Of a stretch of DNA of 64,000 nt, positions 25,809 to 34,355 are shown piece after piece. Each line of letters begins with the position of its first letter. Within the stretch, counting starts at the first letter, position 1. The DNA lies in assembly GCF_043235035.1 (NCBI RefSeq), contig NZ_JAZAQF010000016.1, positions 1 through 64,000 of the forward strand. Direction: 5' to 3'. A program made the translations under genes and the position numbers. Under the pieces are notes generated by a model. It was not told where the DNA came from, searched no databases, and worked only from the letters and a program-made list of their open reading frames with translations. Source of the stretch: CACIAM-69d sp001698445 (GTDB taxonomy: Bacteria; Cyanobacteriota; Cyanobacteriia; CACIAM-69d).

Positions 25809-26225
25809 CTTGGTCGATCGGGGATGAGTAGTGGTTTACGGCTATTGTGCTACGGCCGGGAGTTTTCGCCCCCTGGCCAGCGGCGTTTGAGCAGCGTTGT
25901 CAACGAAATGTTAACTCTAAAGTTAAGGTTTCTTGCACGAACGAGGCCGCCCGAAACGCACCGTGATAACTTTCTTCTCGGTTAGCAAAGCGCCAACCGC
26001 CATCAATATCTCCCCACCCATTCGGAACCTTAATTTCGGTCAATTCGCTTGCTGAAATTAACATCGGAAGATCAGTTCAAGATAATCGCAATTTAATCGC
26101 AGATTAATCATGAGCGCTTCCTAAAACTGATGGGTAATGCCAATTGATCGGTAAACTATTGATCGTAAATTTCGTAAATTAATGATCAAGCTGGTTGACC
26201 GCATCAATTAGAAATTGGTGAGATC
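25809..26225. other. Intergenic region between divergent genes
   Basis: This 417-bp gap separates the acyl-CoA dehydrogenase gene (minus) from a small gene (plus). Apart from the TTAAC-type repeats listed separately, positions 25980-26225 are AT-rich and hold no supported gene. Promoters for both sides are expected here. Confidence 0.4.
25897..25927 (-). promoter_or_regulatory. Pho-box-like direct repeats
   Basis: On the minus strand CTTAACTT, GTTAACAT and GTTGACAA follow one another with a period of 12 and then 11 bp. Cyanobacterial SphR/PhoB sites are 8-bp TTAA-centred repeats with a period near 11 bp. The first copy fits the pattern well, and the second and third are degenerate. The site lies about 90-120 bp upstream of the acyl-CoA dehydrogenase start. 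Confidence 0.3.
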
Positions 26226-26483
26226 TTGAAGACAGTGGCTCTGCTTGCCAACCTGCTTGAATCACGCCGTTTTACTTCTCTGGCAGTAGCGATGTTGACC
26301 CACAAAAGCGATGCACCGGTTCGTGAAAGCTTCAGCGATTATGTAGCCGAATTGCAATTGCACATGAGTTTGCAAGCGCGAAACCTGGTTCCTTCATCGG
26401 GCCAAGCGGAAGAAAACCGTGATCGCTTGCTGCGAGAAACCCAAGAAACCGTCGAGAAAATGCTATCGCGGCAATTGGGCTAA
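26226..26483 (+). CDS. Small helical protein of unknown function
   Basis: This protein of up to 85 residues has mixed charge and likely helices (ESFSDYVAELQLHMSLQARNL and DRLLRETQETVEKMLSRQLG). The frame opens with TTG 26226 or GTG 26235; neither has a clear ribosome site. A hairpin terminator 72 bp downstream supports a real transcript. The family is not recognised. Confidence 0.5.
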   Translation: MKTVALLANLLESRRFTSLAVAMLTHKSDAPVRESFSDYVAELQLHMSLQARNLVPSSGQAEENRDRLLRETQETVEKMLSRQLG

Positions 26484-26554
26484 GGTGCTTTGGTCAAGGC
26501 ATCTTGATCAAGGGGCTTGGTGATTCGCCACCGACAAACCATAACAATCTGAAT

Positions 26555-26579
26555 AAAAACGCTCTTCGGAGTGGTTTTT
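26555..26579 (+). terminator. Rho-independent terminator with UUCG loop
   Basis: AAAAACGCTC, TTCG loop, GAGTGGTTTTT: a stem closed by a stable C(UUCG)G tetraloop with a T-run downstream and an A-run upstream, so it may act in both directions. Confidence 0.7.
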
Positions 26580-26713
26580 AAAGCGCAATCAAAACTCAGT
26601 TGTTTGTTTTTTCTTTCCTTTTAATTGCTTTTTCAATTCCTTTCTTGAATGCCCGATCGCGCCTTTTTTTAGCGATCACTCTTTTAATTCCGCAAACTAC
26701 TGTATAACCAAGG

Positions 26714-26746
26714 GCACGCTCCGATTCTGGGGCGTGCTTTTGGTTT
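26714..26746 (+). terminator. Hairpin with T-rich tail before the glycosyltransferase gene
   Basis: GCACGCTCC, loop GATTCT, GGGGCGTGC (one G-T pair) followed by TTTTGGTTT. It lies 50 bp upstream of the next gene with no gene ending just before it, so it may end a small transcript in 26580-26713 or act as a leader attenuator. Confidence 0.5.
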
Positions 26747-26797
26747 CTGGCCCCAATGAACCCGGGGGCAATTTTCCCGCTTGCCCGTTTTTGCATC

Positions 26798-27883
26798 ATG
26801 ACCCTTGCGATTAATTTGAGCTTTGCGATTCCCGAACCAACGGGCTTGGCAACCTACGCGATCGAACTGTTGCCCTATTTGCGATCGCGGGATCCTTTGC
26901 TATTTAGCCCTTGGGAAATGGTGGGGTTTCGTAACCAGCTTGTGCCCGCCAACATGACCTCAGATTTAGGCGCAAAGGGTCATCTACGGCGACTGTTTTG
27001 GACGCAATTTCGCTTGCCGCAACTGTGCCGTCGATCGGGTGTTGAGCTGCTGTTTTGTCCGGTTCCCGAGGCCCCAATTCAGTTTGGCACTCGGGCCCTG
27101 CGCACCCTGGTGATGGTGCATGATTTGATTCCGCTGCGGTTTTTTCCGCCCCGATCGCGCCTGCATCTTTACAGCAAATATTATGTGCGCCGCGTTGCCG
27201 AACAGGCCACCCATTTGCTCTGTAATTCCCAGGCCACGGCCGATGATTTGGGCCGTTTTTTCCAAATTCCTGCCCAGAAAATTACTGTCACTCCGTTAGC
27301 CCACAATGCCGATCGTTATCGATTTTTAAACCTGCCGCGCCGCTCCTATTTTTTCTATGTGGGGCGCAACGATCCGTACAAAAATTTACCGGGGGCGATC
27401 GCGGCCTTTGCCCAATTTTTGCGGGCGGCTCCGGCCAATGATTGGCAATTTTGGATTGCTGGGCCCATGAACCCGCGCTATCAACCGGCCTTGGCGGCCC
27501 AAATTGCGGAATTGGGTTTGGGCGATCGGGTGCGCTTTTTAGGGTATGTGCCGATCGAGCAATTACCGGTGTTGCTGAACCAGGCAATCGCGCTGGTTTT
27601 TCCCACCCGCTGGGAAGGCTTTGGGATTCCGGCCCTGGAAGCCATGGCCTGCGGCACGCCCGTGATCACCTCCAATCTGGCTTCGTTGCCGGAGGTGACG
27701 GGTGATGCGGCGTTGTTGATTGACCCGGAGCAGCCCCGCGCCATTGCCGATGCGATGGTGCAGGTGGCCACCGATGACCGACTTTGGCAGGAGTTACATC
27801 AACGCAGCCTTGATCGCGCCAGTCAGTTCAGTTGGGCCAAAACCGCAGCCCAAACTCAGGCCGTTTTGAGGCAATTGTTTTAA
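26798..27883 (+). CDS. Glycosyltransferase, GT4/GT1-type
   Basis: This 361-residue GT-B enzyme starts TLAINLSFAIPEPTGLATYA (PTG-x-x-x-Y loop of mannosyltransferase-like members), has VHDLIPLRFFPPRS in the N domain, YVGRNDPYKNLPGAI at the start of the C domain and the EX7E sugar-nucleotide motif in PTRWEGFGIPALEAMACGTPVI. It probably takes part in exopolysaccharide or lipopolysaccharide assembly. ATG 26798 is preferred to 26756 from the position of the first strand. Confidence 0.85.
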   Translation: MTLAINLSFAIPEPTGLATYAIELLPYLRSRDPLLFSPWEMVGFRNQLVPANMTSDLGAKGHLRRLFWTQFRLPQLCRRSGVELLFCPVPEAPIQFGTRALRTLVMVHDLIPLRFFPPRSRLHLYSKYYVRRVAEQATHLLCNSQATADDLGRFFQIPAQKITVTPLAHNADRYRFLNLPRRSYFFYVGRNDPYKNLPGAIAAFAQFLRAAPANDWQFWIAGPMNPRYQPALAAQIAELGLGDRVRFLGYVPIEQLPVLLNQAIALVFPTRWEGFGIPALEAMACGTPVITSNLASLPEVTGDAALLIDPEQPRAIADAMVQVATDDRLWQELHQRSLDRASQFSWAKTAAQTQAVLRQLF

Positions 27884-28015
27884 GGCAATTTCAGGCCCCT
27901 TGAAGGCAAGATGCTGGCAACTGCCAAATCGATCGACCTAGGAGCATATCTAAAAAGCCAAAATTAATGCACTGCTTGCCCCAGCGATCCACGTAGACAA
28001 GTTGATCAATGTAGA

Positions 28016-28035
28016 CAAGGGGCTTAAGCCCCTTG
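28016..28035. repeat. 20-bp perfect palindrome, dispersed family
   Basis: CAAGGGGCTTAAGCCCCTTG followed by CCCCC. The same sequence with TTTAAA at the centre is found at 56846-56865, and a half-conserved copy at 45907-45922. Confidence 0.85.
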
Positions 28036-28163
28036 CCCCCACGACGACTGAGGCTTGATCAGGGCTGTAAGAGGCCTTTCAAATATCCTCTTTTCAAACA
28101 TCTTCTAAGGTGCTGGAATAGCCACTGGTCTGCACATTCTTCAACAGGCCAAGCGCTCAAACA

Positions 28164-28197
28164 ATTCAGGGGACGATCGCCCGATCGCCCCCTGAAT
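28164..28197. terminator. 16-bp inverted repeat downstream of ho1
   Basis: ATTCAGGGGACGATCG and CGATCGCCCCCTGAAT are complementary except for one A-C position, separated by only CC. It lies about 80 bp beyond the ho1 stop. There is no T-run, so its role as a terminator for ho1 or for the convergent gene is unproven. Confidence 0.45.
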
Positions 28198-28274
28198 CTG
28201 GGTGCTGGTTTCCTGAGAAAATTGTAATAAATTGTCCCCAGTGTCCGTTACCCAATCAAGCCAATTGACTTAGC

Positions 28275-28994
28275 CTATTCAGCGGTGGCCAGCTCTTCCG
28301 TGCTGCCCCGGCTGCGGCGGCGGGTCAGGGTGTTAAACAACATTTGCCCGATCGCCTTGATCAAATTGCCTTCCAATTCCATGAACATTTTCATGTTCTT
28401 GCCAAACGCATCATTGGCTTCATCCACAATGCGATCGGCCGTGGCTTCATCGATCGGCAATTCGTTCAACGCTGCCCGATATTGGTTCTTGAAAGCCTTC
28501 TCATCAGAGATGGTTTCAAACTCATAGAAAGCCGTTCCTTGGCCATCGGTCAAGTTCATGGCATTCACGGCAATGTTCTTGAGAATTTGCCCACCGGACA
28601 AATCACCCAAATAGCGCGTGTAGGAATGGGCCACCAACAGTTCGGGAGCCGTGGCCGACACTTCCCGCACCCGAGCAATGTAGTCTTGGGCGGCGGTCGA
28701 AGGCTTCACTTCTTCGCGCCAATTGGAGCCGTAATAGTAAGCCAAATCGCGCTCCAGGCTGCTCTTGCGATACAGCTCTTGGAAGTTGATCGGTGCAACA
28801 ACCGGGTGATCTTTGTGCTTCGTCATTTCCTCTTCCATTGCCGTGTAGACAAAGTAGAGGTTGCCCACCAGTTTGCGATAGGAGCTTTTTTCGACTACGC
28901 CTTTCAGAAAGCACTTCACGAAGCCGACATTCTCTGCCATGCTGTGTGATTTTTTCGTGCCTTCGCGTAGCTTGGTTGCTAAATTGACGCTCAT
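28275..28994 (-). CDS. ho1: Heme oxygenase 1
   Basis: This 239-residue enzyme opens heme to biliverdin IX-alpha with ferredoxin as electron donor, the first step toward phycobilin pigments. The proximal His is in GTKKSHSMAENV (His17), and the distal-helix motif LGDLSGGQILKN with its flexible glycines is intact. The length fits cyanobacterial HO1. The C-terminal tail RRRSRGSTEELATAE is variable in the family. No partner such as an oxygen-independent corrin oxidase lies beside it. Confidence 0.96.
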   Translation of the reverse strand: MSVNLATKLREGTKKSHSMAENVGFVKCFLKGVVEKSSYRKLVGNLYFVYTAMEEEMTKHKDHPVVAPINFQELYRKSSLERDLAYYYGSNWREEVKPSTAAQDYIARVREVSATAPELLVAHSYTRYLGDLSGGQILKNIAVNAMNLTDGQGTAFYEFETISDEKAFKNQYRAALNELPIDEATADRIVDEANDAFGKNMKMFMELEGNLIKAIGQMLFNTLTRRRSRGSTEELATAE

Positions 28995-29332
28995 GTTAAA
29001 GAAGTTGAGAAGTCTGCGAATACCAGTTTGCCAATTTTGTGCGGTTCCTGGGCAAAGGCAGCGGGGGAGAAATCCACACCCCCTACCGAACGCGGGCCCC
29101 TAAAACAGTTAGGTTGAAAACAGTTAGGTTGCGACGGTTGCCGACACAGGGCAGCACTTAACCACGGCGAAAGACGGCCAAAGCAAAATCCTGTCTCGAT
29201 CGCTGGGTGACTCGATCGTTAGATTAGCGGGATTTTCTGAACGTTATGGTTAAGAATCATGACAAGCACCGAAATCATCGAGTTTGATCAAATCAATCAT
29301 TTTCGTATCTCTCCTCGCTTGAATCCCTGGCT
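28995..29332. promoter_or_regulatory. Divergent upstream region of ho1 and the kinase gene
   Basis: This 338-bp spacer serves two outward-facing genes. It contains a perfect 15-bp tandem duplication, AAAACAGTTAGGTTG at 29102-29116 and 29117-29131, about 110 bp upstream of ho1, that could be a direct-repeat binding site or simply one of the many short arrays of this genome. The AT-rich part near 29225-29320 may hold the kinase promoter. Confidence 0.45.
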
Positions 29333-30400
29333 GTGAGTTTTTGCCTAAACCCTCAGTGCGATCGCCCGCACAATCCCGATCAGGGGAATTTTTGCCTCAA
29401 TTGCGGTGCTCCCTTGCTGTTGCGGGGGCACTACCGCGCCATTCGCCCCCTGGGCCGTGGTGGATTTGCACGTACCTACCTGGGCATCGATCGCGATCGG
29501 CTGGATACCCCCTGCGCCATTAAGCAGTTCTTGCCCAGTGCCAAAACCCCCGCTGGCCGCGACAAGGCGATTGAGCTGTTCACCCGCGAGGCCCTGCGGC
29601 TGCGAGATTTGGGCGACAATCCCCAAATTCCCGCCCTGTTGGGATTTTTTGAAGAAGGGGGCTACCTCTACCTGGTGCAGGAATACATCGCCGGGGAAAC
29701 CATCGATCGGGAATTGCAACGATCGGGCCCGTTCAGCGAAGCCAAGCTGCTGGCTTTCCTGCGAGATTTGCTGCCCGTGTTGCAATTTGTGCACGATCGC
29801 AGCACGATTCACCGGGATCTAAAGCCCTTGAACCTGATTCGTCGTCAACGGGATCAGCGAATTGTCCCGATCGATTTCGGCGTGGCCAAAGTGCTGGAAG
29901 CCAACACCCAAAGCCGCCCCGGCACGAAAATCGGCACGGCTGGCTATGCCCCCGATGAGCAATTGCGCGGCGGCCAGGCCTATCCCGCCAGCGATCTCTA
30001 CAGCGTGGGAGCGATCTGCGTATTTCTGCTGACCGGTGTGGAACCGGAGGAGCTATACAACCCCCTAACGGGCCAGTGGCCTTGGCGAGAACAGTTGGCC
30101 CAATGGCGAGATGAGCTGTCGGGCAATGGAGATTCGCTAGATGCGTCCCAACGGAAGCACTTGCCGGTGTCTGACTCGGTGAGCGAAGGGTTGGGCTTGG
30201 TGCTCGATCGACTCTTGCAACCGGCCGTTGCCGATCGCTACCAAACGGCCCTGGAGGTGCTGGTGGACTTAGACAACATCATCCGCACCATGCCCCCTTC
30301 TCCCTACCGTCGAGAAGAGTCCATGGCGGTCGATCGCGATCGGGCCAAGCGCTTTTGGCTGACTCGAATCGGCACATCTTCCGGCGGCAATTTTTCATAG
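29333..30400 (+). CDS. Serine/threonine protein kinase with N-terminal zinc ribbon
   Basis: This 355-residue protein has a four-cysteine zinc ribbon (C4, C9, C21, C24; CLNPQCD and CLNCGAPL) followed by a Hanks-type kinase domain: glycine loop LGRGGFA (40-46), Lys64 in CAIKQF, HRDLKPLN (160-167) and DFG (181-183), then GTAGYAPDEQ in the activation region. It is complete and probably active. The N-terminal Cys motif is common in cyanobacterial SpkB-like kinases. GTG 29333 is the start. Its last 97 bp overlap the convergent glycosyltransferase gene. Confidence 0.88.
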   Translation: MSFCLNPQCDRPHNPDQGNFCLNCGAPLLLRGHYRAIRPLGRGGFARTYLGIDRDRLDTPCAIKQFLPSAKTPAGRDKAIELFTREALRLRDLGDNPQIPALLGFFEEGGYLYLVQEYIAGETIDRELQRSGPFSEAKLLAFLRDLLPVLQFVHDRSTIHRDLKPLNLIRRQRDQRIVPIDFGVAKVLEANTQSRPGTKIGTAGYAPDEQLRGGQAYPASDLYSVGAICVFLLTGVEPEELYNPLTGQWPWREQLAQWRDELSGNGDSLDASQRKHLPVSDSVSEGLGLVLDRLLQPAVADRYQTALEVLVDLDNIIRTMPPSPYRREESMAVDRDRAKRFWLTRIGTSSGGNFS

Positions 30401-31440
30401 AACTCGGGTAGTTTGACCTTAATTGTCCAGAGCACTGCCTTTTCGATTTCCAAGTGCGATCGGTAGCGATAAACAAACTTCCAAGCTAACCGATTGGGCA
30501 AAAAGATAAAGACCAAAATCTTGGTCAAAATCTTGATTGTGCAATCACGGTTTTCCCGCACAAATTCCCAATTATCGCGCCAAATCCAATAGGCCAAATA
30601 GCGCAGGGCCAAAAAAGCGCGGTTGCGGTGAATTCCCCCATCCATCGCTTTATAAAGCAGAAATTTATAGCGATTATTCAGGGTCATTTGCACCAGCTTG
30701 CCAAAACGCTTGCGATCGGCTGGATTTTGACTGAGGCGTTGGCGCTCTCGGTTAATAATCGCCAAGCTCACCTGCTCCATCTTGATTGCATTGGTGGAGG
30801 CAGAACCCCTGACCTGGCGATAGTGTACCTGTAATTTCGGCACACAAATAAACTCATAGGACTCCGCCAAGCGCAACCAAAAATCCCAATCCTCGGCCGG
30901 GTGCAGCGATCCTTCGTAGCCTCCCAGTTCAAAATAGGCATCGCGTCGGATCATTGTGTTTGATCCCGACTGCACAATGTCAATCAATAAAATCTGTAAG
31001 TAGGTGTTATATTCCGTGTCAATAAAGCCCCCGTCACGAATATAATTTCCCTCTTCATCTACCCAATCAATCCAACTGTAAACGGCTCCGGCTTCTGGGT
31101 TGGCTTCAAGGGCATTAACCTGATCTTCCACCTTGTCCGGTGTCCACAAGTCATCCGCATCAATAAAGGTTAGATATCGCCCTCGGGACATCATGGCCCC
31201 ATGATTGCGGGCAGCGGCCACACCAGCATTTTCCTGTTCAATCAGCTTCAGGCGGGGGTCTGTGAATTGCCGCACCACGTCGGAGGTGTTGTCGGTGGAA
31301 CCATCGTTTACAACGATCACTTCGATGTCCCGCAAAGTCTGATTCAGGACGGATTCGATCGTTTCAGCAATGGTTTTTGCCCCGTTATAGGCGGGAATAA
31401 TAATCGATGCAGTGGGGACGGCATTCATGGGTGGGGCCAT
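30304..31440 (-). CDS. Family 2 glycosyltransferase
   Basis: This 378-residue GT-A enzyme has ASIIIPAYNGAKTIAETIESVLNQ, the metal-binding DXD-type motif in YLTFIDADDLWTPDKVEDQV and the late GGYEGSLHPAEDWDFWLRLAES (ED-x-D catalytic region). The C-terminal part is basic with an aromatic stretch (LAYWIWRDNWEF) that may touch the membrane. It likely adds sugars in surface polysaccharide synthesis. A second ATG four codons in (31428) is possible. The 3' end overlaps the kinase gene by 97 bp, so one of the two tails may be shorter in practice. Confidence 0.85.
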   Translation of the reverse strand: MAPPMNAVPTASIIIPAYNGAKTIAETIESVLNQTLRDIEVIVVNDGSTDNTSDVVRQFTDPRLKLIEQENAGVAAARNHGAMMSRGRYLTFIDADDLWTPDKVEDQVNALEANPEAGAVYSWIDWVDEEGNYIRDGGFIDTEYNTYLQILLIDIVQSGSNTMIRRDAYFELGGYEGSLHPAEDWDFWLRLAESYEFICVPKLQVHYRQVRGSASTNAIKMEQVSLAIINRERQRLSQNPADRKRFGKLVQMTLNNRYKFLLYKAMDGGIHRNRAFLALRYLAYWIWRDNWEFVRENRDCTIKILTKILVFIFLPNRLAWKFVYRYRSHLEIEKAVLWTIKVKLPEFYEKLPPEDVPIRVSQKRLARSRSTAMDSSRR

Positions 31441-31725
31441 CAGAAATCAACTAAACCGGGAAGAAATCGTGCTTTGAGCATAGCCTCAGGTTTGGGGCTG
31501 CTGGTAGCTCTGATTGTCTTCCCCATTTCTGAAGTTCACGCGGAATTGGCCCAATCCGCCTAAAACGCAATTCGTGATTGTTTTCGATCGGGTTTTCGAT
31601 GGGTCACGATCGGGGCATGGAGGAAGCCGCAAGAACCGCAACGGGCTGGGTCAAGCGCTGAATAAGCTCGGGATGCGCTGAACTTGCTGAATAGGCTGAA
31701 TTTACTGAATGGGTTGAGGCAACCC

Positions 31726-33219
31726 CTAGGAACCACAGCGGGCCCGATCGGCTGCGAGGCGCTCTTTCAGCTTCGGGGTGAGGCCGGTGGTGGCGTTGCT
31801 CCAGAGGCGATCGAACTCCCGCTGAAACAGGGTCGCCACGATCGGGTGCTTGACCACCAACAGGGTTTCATCATTGAGGCGATCGGCCGCCGCCGACCAG
31901 TTGTGAGAACCGGTCACCACCGTTTGCCCATCCACCAAGCCAAATTTGTGGTGCAGCAGGTCACCCATGGGCAACTCCGGGGAACCAACGGTGGTGATCG
32001 GCGGGTTCCAAGGCCGCTGATTGGGTTCCAGTTCACAGGTTCTGCGGCGCAGGGTCACCCCCAACAGATCCAGCGCTTCGCTATAGTCCCGCGCCAAAAA
32101 GCTGGGATCCACCAACACACGCACTTTGGCTCCTCGGCGATGGGCGGTTTCCATGGCATCCGCGATCGCCTGCTCAGAAAAGACAAACAGGGCCACATCG
32201 ATCGATCGGGTGGCTGGGCCCACGGTGGCCGCAATCACTCCATTGGTGCGTTCGGCAAAGGGAACGGCGGTTTTCATGGGTGAAAACTGAATGCCAATGG
32301 TGGCATCACCCACTTGGGTCGATCGCAGGGGGCGCAGGGGCTTGTTTGTGCCAAAGCGGCTGTCGGGCTGGCCGCCCGGCCCATCTCCCCACATCAGCCC
32401 AAATTCCTCCAGCAGCCAACCGGCCACCACGGGGCTGTCAATTTCCAACAGATTATTGGGATTGCCGCGACTGGCGGGCCGGCCCATGTCGCCATGGACA
32501 TCGCTGAGGGTGAAGTTTGCGGAGGTGATGATCGATCGATTGCCGTCCACCACGATGAACTTGTGGTGCATCAGGCCCGATCCCTTAGACCCATCGGCGG
32601 TGTCGTCGAGGGTGGGCACGCCGGCCTGGGCCAACATCACCATGGCATCGGTTGCCAGCACCTCCGCCTCGCTGACGGTTCCATCGCCGTTGCGATCGCC
32701 CAGTCGGAAATAATCTTCAATGCGCGATCGCTCCCGATCGCTCAGTTGCGCCAACTCCTCCGGGCTGTAGCTGCTCCAGGGACGGCGGGCACTGTTTTCC
32801 AAAATTACCCGGACTTGCAGGCCGGCCCGGTGGCGATCGACCAAGGCTTGGGCCAACCGAGGCAAGCGCAATTCCTGCACGGCCACCACCACGGTCGATC
32901 GAGCACTTTCGACCAACTGCACCATTCGCCCTTCAAGGTCATCGCCCGATCGCTCAATGCCCCGGTAGGGATCGCGATATTGGCTAGCAGGATTGTGGTT
33001 AAAAAATGCCCGCACGGGGCCCGGTTGGGCGATCGGGGAAGGACGACTTTCGGCGGAACCGGCTGAGTTGTTGAATTCAGCGGCCGGCGGCAAGGATCCC
33101 CCTTGAAACTGAGGGCCCGCCGACCCGCAGCCCCACAGGGCGATCGCACCCAAAAGGCTAAACGTCCAAAGACTCGCCCAGGATTTCAACCGCCCGATCG
33201 CCCATCCGTTCGTTTCCAT
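31726..33219 (-). CDS. PLD-like lipoprotein with an EF-hand-like insertion
   Basis: This 497-residue protein from ATG 33219 has a hydrophobic start with a lipobox-like LWGC (Cys about residue 31) and two phospholipase D motifs: HHKFIVVDGNRSIITSANF (about 218-236) and HHKFGLVDGQTVVTGSHNW (about 423-441), so both catalytic halves are present. Between the first strand region and HKD1 lies DRNGDGTVSEAE (about 175-186), a calcium-loop pattern of EF-hand/dockerin type. It may hydrolyse phosphodiesters of lipids or nucleic acid outside the cytoplasm, with calcium control; the substrate is not known. Upstream in-frame sequence to 33321 is probably untranslated. Confidence 0.8.
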   Translation of the reverse strand: METNGWAIGRLKSWASLWTFSLLGAIALWGCGSAGPQFQGGSLPPAAEFNNSAGSAESRPSPIAQPGPVRAFFNHNPASQYRDPYRGIERSGDDLEGRMVQLVESARSTVVVAVQELRLPRLAQALVDRHRAGLQVRVILENSARRPWSSYSPEELAQLSDRERSRIEDYFRLGDRNGDGTVSEAEVLATDAMVMLAQAGVPTLDDTADGSKGSGLMHHKFIVVDGNRSIITSANFTLSDVHGDMGRPASRGNPNNLLEIDSPVVAGWLLEEFGLMWGDGPGGQPDSRFGTNKPLRPLRSTQVGDATIGIQFSPMKTAVPFAERTNGVIAATVGPATRSIDVALFVFSEQAIADAMETAHRRGAKVRVLVDPSFLARDYSEALDLLGVTLRRRTCELEPNQRPWNPPITTVGSPELPMGDLLHHKFGLVDGQTVVTGSHNWSAAADRLNDETLLVVKHPIVATLFQREFDRLWSNATTGLTPKLKERLAADRARCGS

Positions 33220-33305
33220 CACCCCGATCGCCCGTTGAATGGCAACTAGTCCACAACGACTGTTGAGCTGTTGAGCAACTCGTTCAGCCAAAGTTGAGCC
33301 GCACG

Positions 33306-33440
33306 AGTTGAGCCAAATCAAACCAACTTGAATTGAGTCAACTTCAGCAGTTAAGTCAACCTGAATTCAGCCAACTTGAATTCAGCCAACTTGAATGCAG
33401 TCAACTTGAATTAGACCCACTTGAATTAGGCCAGGTTAAC
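33306..33440. repeat. Degenerate 15-bp tandem array
   Basis: The clearest units are TTCAGCCAACTTGAA at 33366-33380 and 33381-33395, followed by three diverged copies to 33440 and several weaker copies before. The array fills the gap between ppa and the PLD-like gene. Confidence 0.8.
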
Positions 33441-33447
33441 TGCGCAA

Positions 33448-33957
33448 TTACTGGTAAGCAGCCACGCACTTGTCAACCAGCGCCGCCACCTTGTCCGCCT
33501 CTTGCCAACCAAGAATTTCCGTCACCTTCTTTTCCAGGTTCTTGTAGGTGCGGAAGAATTCAGCAATTTCTTCCAAGCGGTGGGGGTGAATGTCCTTCAG
33601 GGAGTTCACACCGGCATAGCGGGGATCCGCAGCGGGAACACAAAGGATCTTTTCGTCCCGATCGCCCCCATCCACCATTTCCAAGAAGCCGATCGGACGC
33701 GCGGCAATCACGCAACCGGGGAAGGTCGGCTCATCCATAATCACCATCCCATCGAGGGGATCGCCATCATCCGCCAAGGTGTTGGGAATAAAGCCATAGT
33801 CAAACGGATAGCGCACCGAGGCATACAACACCCGATCGAGGGCGAAGGCTTGCATATCCTTATCGAACTCGTATTTGTTCTTGCTGCCACCGGGAATTTC
33901 CACCAGCACGTTCACAATTCCGGGCTTCGGTTGGGCAGGAATGCGCGACAGATCCAT
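33448..33957 (-). CDS. ppa: Inorganic pyrophosphatase, family I
   Basis: This 169-residue soluble enzyme hydrolyses pyrophosphate and drives biosynthetic reactions. The conserved blocks are IPGGSKNKYEFDKD, YPFDYGFIPNTLADDGDPLDGMV (the Asp cluster that binds magnesium) and KDIHPHRLEEIAEFFRTYKNLE. ATG 33957 matches the usual family start; the open frame extends upstream without homology. The gene ends 8 bp before the 15-bp repeat array. Confidence 0.95.
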   Translation of the reverse strand: MDLSRIPAQPKPGIVNVLVEIPGGSKNKYEFDKDMQAFALDRVLYASVRYPFDYGFIPNTLADDGDPLDGMVIMDEPTFPGCVIAARPIGFLEMVDGGDRDEKILCVPAADPRYAGVNSLKDIHPHRLEEIAEFFRTYKNLEKKVTEILGWQEADKVAALVDKCVAAYQ

Positions 33958-34355
33958 GGTCTCGATCCTAAAAGCTTGCTTGAATACTTGCTTGCGCCAG
34001 AGCAAACTCCAGTCGATCGCGCCCGATCGTCCATCATCATTGACTCCCTGCAATGGCTGGATTGGGGCCCAGCTTCTTAACCCTCAGGCGATCAAGGGTT
34101 GGGCATCGATCCTGACAGACACCGGGCGCGATCGGAGCGCCCCTTTTGGCCCTCCAATAATTGCATGGAGCGCGACCCCAGGGGTAGCAACCGGCGATCG
34201 GGCGGCGGAATTGGTCGCTCAGAACGATCGACACTCAGGATCCTGAGCACTGCGAATCTGTCCAGTTTGCGAATCTGTCCAGTTTGCGAATCTGTCCAGT
34301 TTGCGAATCTGTCCAATTTGCGAATCTATCCAAGGCCCAAAGCTCGCTTGAGCGA
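33958..34355. other. Intergenic region with a 17-bp tandem array
   Basis: This 398-bp gap lies between ppa and a small hypothetical gene. Its right part is the 17-bp array described next. The left part (33958-34250) contains the ppa promoter region and no supported gene. Confidence 0.45.
34252..34332. repeat. 17-bp tandem repeat, four copies plus a partial one
   Basis: GCGAATCTGTCCAGTTT is repeated without gaps at 34252, 34269, 34286 and 34303 (last copy with one change), then a partial copy ends at 34332. The unit is not a multiple of three and the array is outside genes, just downstream of the 34356-34718 gene. Confidence 0.95.

Larger units (their letters stand above)
27884..28274. other. 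Intergenic region between convergent genes
   Basis: This 391-bp gap between the glycosyltransferase and ho1 contains a 20-bp palindrome (28016-28035) and a long inverted repeat (28164-28197), listed separately. No gene is supported in it. Confidence 0.45.

Noticed and set aside
33333..33740. Open frame with SQLE/FSQLE pentapeptides
   Set aside because: The pentapeptides are a translation of the intergenic 15-bp array, and the remainder is antisense to ppa.
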